64,000 nt of DNA from contig NZ_BBQZ01000002.1 in NCBI RefSeq assembly GCF_000974805.1, positions 1 to 64,000 on the forward strand. Direction: 5' to 3'. Each line of letters begins with the position of its first letter. Positions within the stretch are counted from its first letter, which is position 1. The translations under genes and the position numbers were made by a program. This DNA comes from Demequina salsinemoris. Lineage in GTDB: Bacteria > Actinomycetota > Actinomycetes > Actinomycetales > Demequinaceae. The notes beneath the pieces were generated by a model. It saw nothing but the letters and a program-made list of their open reading frames with translations. It was not told the DNA's origin and did not search any database. Positions 62,713 to 64,000 of the stretch are shown here, one piece after another.

Positions 62713-63999
62713 TCAGCCCGCGCTCGGCTCGCGGCGGTGAGTGAGGCGGAACGTCCCCTCGATAGCCACCGCGAGGCCGACGAGCCCCGCGACCACCCAC
62801 ACGTTGCCAGGCGCATGGCGCAGCGTCTGCCAGATCAGCGCCGCGAGCGCCAGGACGCACGCGGCCGCGGCGACCCATGAGATCCATGCGCGGGAGCCGA
62901 CCTCACGGTGGCGCACCGCGCTCGCGCAGTTGACCGCGGTGAACACGAGAAGGAAGCCTGCGGAGCCGATGGTGGCGATCGAGGTCAGGTTGAGCGTGTT
63001 CGCGACCACGAGCGTGACGGCGGCGGTGATCAGCAGGCCCTCGATCGGGCGGCCCCAGACCTTGCGGCCCAGCGCTGCCGGGAGCTCGCCGTCGCGCACG
63101 ATCGAGTAGCTGAGCCGCGCGGAGCCGTACAGGGTGGCGTTGATCGCGGACGCGGTCGAGAGCATCGCGGCGACCGCGATGAGCGTGAACCCGAAGTGGC
63201 CGAACGTCGGACGAGCCGCCTCGGCGAGTGCGAAGTCCTTGGCATCGACGATCGCCGAGACGCTGAGGCTGCCGACCGTGACGGCGGCGACCGCGACGTA
63301 CAGGGCGATCACGAACCCGACGGCGACGAAGAAGGCGCGAGGCAGCGTCCGATGAGGGTCGTCGACGTCCTCGGCCGTGTAGGCGATCAGCTCGAACCCC
63401 TCGTACGCGAGGAAGATGATCATGCCGCCGGCAGCGATCTGGGCGAGCGGGGCCCACTCGGACGGGGCGAGGTTGCCGGGCTGGACCCCGAAAGCGCCGA
63501 CGCCGACGAAGATCAGCAGGATGACGATCTTGAGCCCGACGATCCACTCCTCGGCGCGCCCGATGACCTCGGCGCTCAGCACATTCAGCCCCGCGATGAC
63601 GACGATGGCGGTGGAGATGAGCACGTGCTTGCCGGTCGCCTGCCACGCGTCGGGGAGGAACGTCGCGCCATAGCTGCCGAAGGCGTACGCGTACAGCGAC
63701 AGCATCACGACGTAGCTGAGCCACAGCAGCACGTTGAGGCTGCCGGTGGCGAGGTTCGCCCCGAATGCACGGTCGAGGAACGTGACCGTCCCGCCCCGCC
63801 CGGGGTAGGCGAGCGACAGCCTCGCGTACGAGTAGGCGGTGAGCAGCGCCACGCAGCCCGCGATCGCGAAGGCGAGCGGGGTGCCGCCGTGCGCGAGCTG
63901 CACCGCGAGGCCGAGGACGGCGAAGATGCCGCCGCCGACCATCCCGCCGACGCCGATGGAGACGACCTCCCACAGGCTGAGCTTCTTCTTGCTGCCCAC
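62713..63999 (-). CDS. APC-superfamily amino acid permease (window edge)
   Basis: A 428-aa membrane protein with about 12 helices. The N terminus MGSKKKLSLWEVVSIGVGGM continues into the glycine-rich VGGGIFAVLGLA of helix 1 that binds the amino acid carboxylate. Helix 6 carries IFLAYEGFELIAYTAEDVD, the usual EGFE element. It reads to the last base but one of the window from a GTG at 63999, and neither ribosome-binding site nor upstream sequence can be seen, so the true start may lie outside. Length is near the family norm, so little is missing. Substrate unknown. Confidence 0.88.
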   Translation of the reverse strand: MGSKKKLSLWEVVSIGVGGMVGGGIFAVLGLAVQLAHGGTPLAFAIAGCVALLTAYSYARLSLAYPGRGGTVTFLDRAFGANLATGSLNVLLWLSYVVMLSLYAYAFGSYGATFLPDAWQATGKHVLISTAIVVIAGLNVLSAEVIGRAEEWIVGLKIVILLIFVGVGAFGVQPGNLAPSEWAPLAQIAAGGMIIFLAYEGFELIAYTAEDVDDPHRTLPRAFFVAVGFVIALYVAVAAVTVGSLSVSAIVDAKDFALAEAARPTFGHFGFTLIAVAAMLSTASAINATLYGSARLSYSIVRDGELPAALGRKVWGRPIEGLLITAAVTLVVANTLNLTSIATIGSAGFLLVFTAVNCASAVRHREVGSRAWISWVAAAACVLALAALIWQTLRHAPGNVWVVAGLVGLAVAIEGTFRLTHRREPSAG

Positions 64000-64000
64000 C

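Overview
The window is high-G+C actinobacterial chromosome. It carries one complete 16S-23S-5S rRNA operon without a spacer tRNA, dense gene packing with many 1-8 nt stop/start overlaps, frequent GTG starts, and several genes that appear to be transcribed without a leader. The rRNA sequence and gene content (nadD/rsfS block, NnaR-type HemD fusion, CE1758/CE1759 oxidoreductase pair) point to the order Micrococcales. A relative of Demequina is my best guess, not a determination.

Layout. 1-5560: rrn operon with leader, two long-range processing stems and a strong terminator. 5642-14360: proA, an unusual P-type ATPase, then the nadD operon (small membrane protein, nadD, a 656-aa low-complexity tail-anchored protein, rsfS, two tandem histidine phosphatases) and tRNA-Ala(GGC). 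14526-17213: a large secreted zinc metallopeptidase with five Ig-like repeats. 17276-45000: a mosaic of metabolic, transport and regulator units. These include aldose epimerase/HAD phosphatase/Bcr-type MFS with a divergent MarR, an SGNH hydrolase, a Nudix hydrolase, an F420-type NADP oxidoreductase, a DHA2 exporter, the MarR/LLM-monooxygenase/FMN-reductase operon, ArsR-SulP, a carboxylesterase, an MBL hydrolase, a fructosamine kinase, a GH3 glucosidase with a divergent TetR, a DoxX protein, two GT4 glycosyltransferases with an SGNH hydrolase, and CopC-MFS. 42328-46392: the haem operon hemC-hemD-hemB-hemL.

46741-61118 is the centrepiece: fourteen co-directional, almost gap-free genes forming an assimilatory nitrate module. 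It contains nitrate uptake (narK), nitrate reductase (nasC, nasB), sirohaem nitrite reductase (nirB, nirD), sirohaem synthesis (cysG, sirB), the HemD-winged-helix regulator (nnaR), and molybdenum-cofactor genes (moeB-like, moeA, moaC, mobA, a small DUF-type gene, moaD). Transporter, enzymes and both special cofactors would thus be made together. moaA, moaE and mogA are not in the window. The last 3 kb hold a small membrane protein, a flavin amine oxidase and an APC permease reaching the window edge.

I found no insertion sequence, prophage, CRISPR array or defence island. The most unusual observations are a 10-fold iterated 11-mer (CCGCATCGTCC), a P-type ATPase lacking the usual acidic ion ligands, a recurring leaderless -10/ATG arrangement, and several altered active or metal sites in cofactor enzymes (MoaC, MoeB, HemB).
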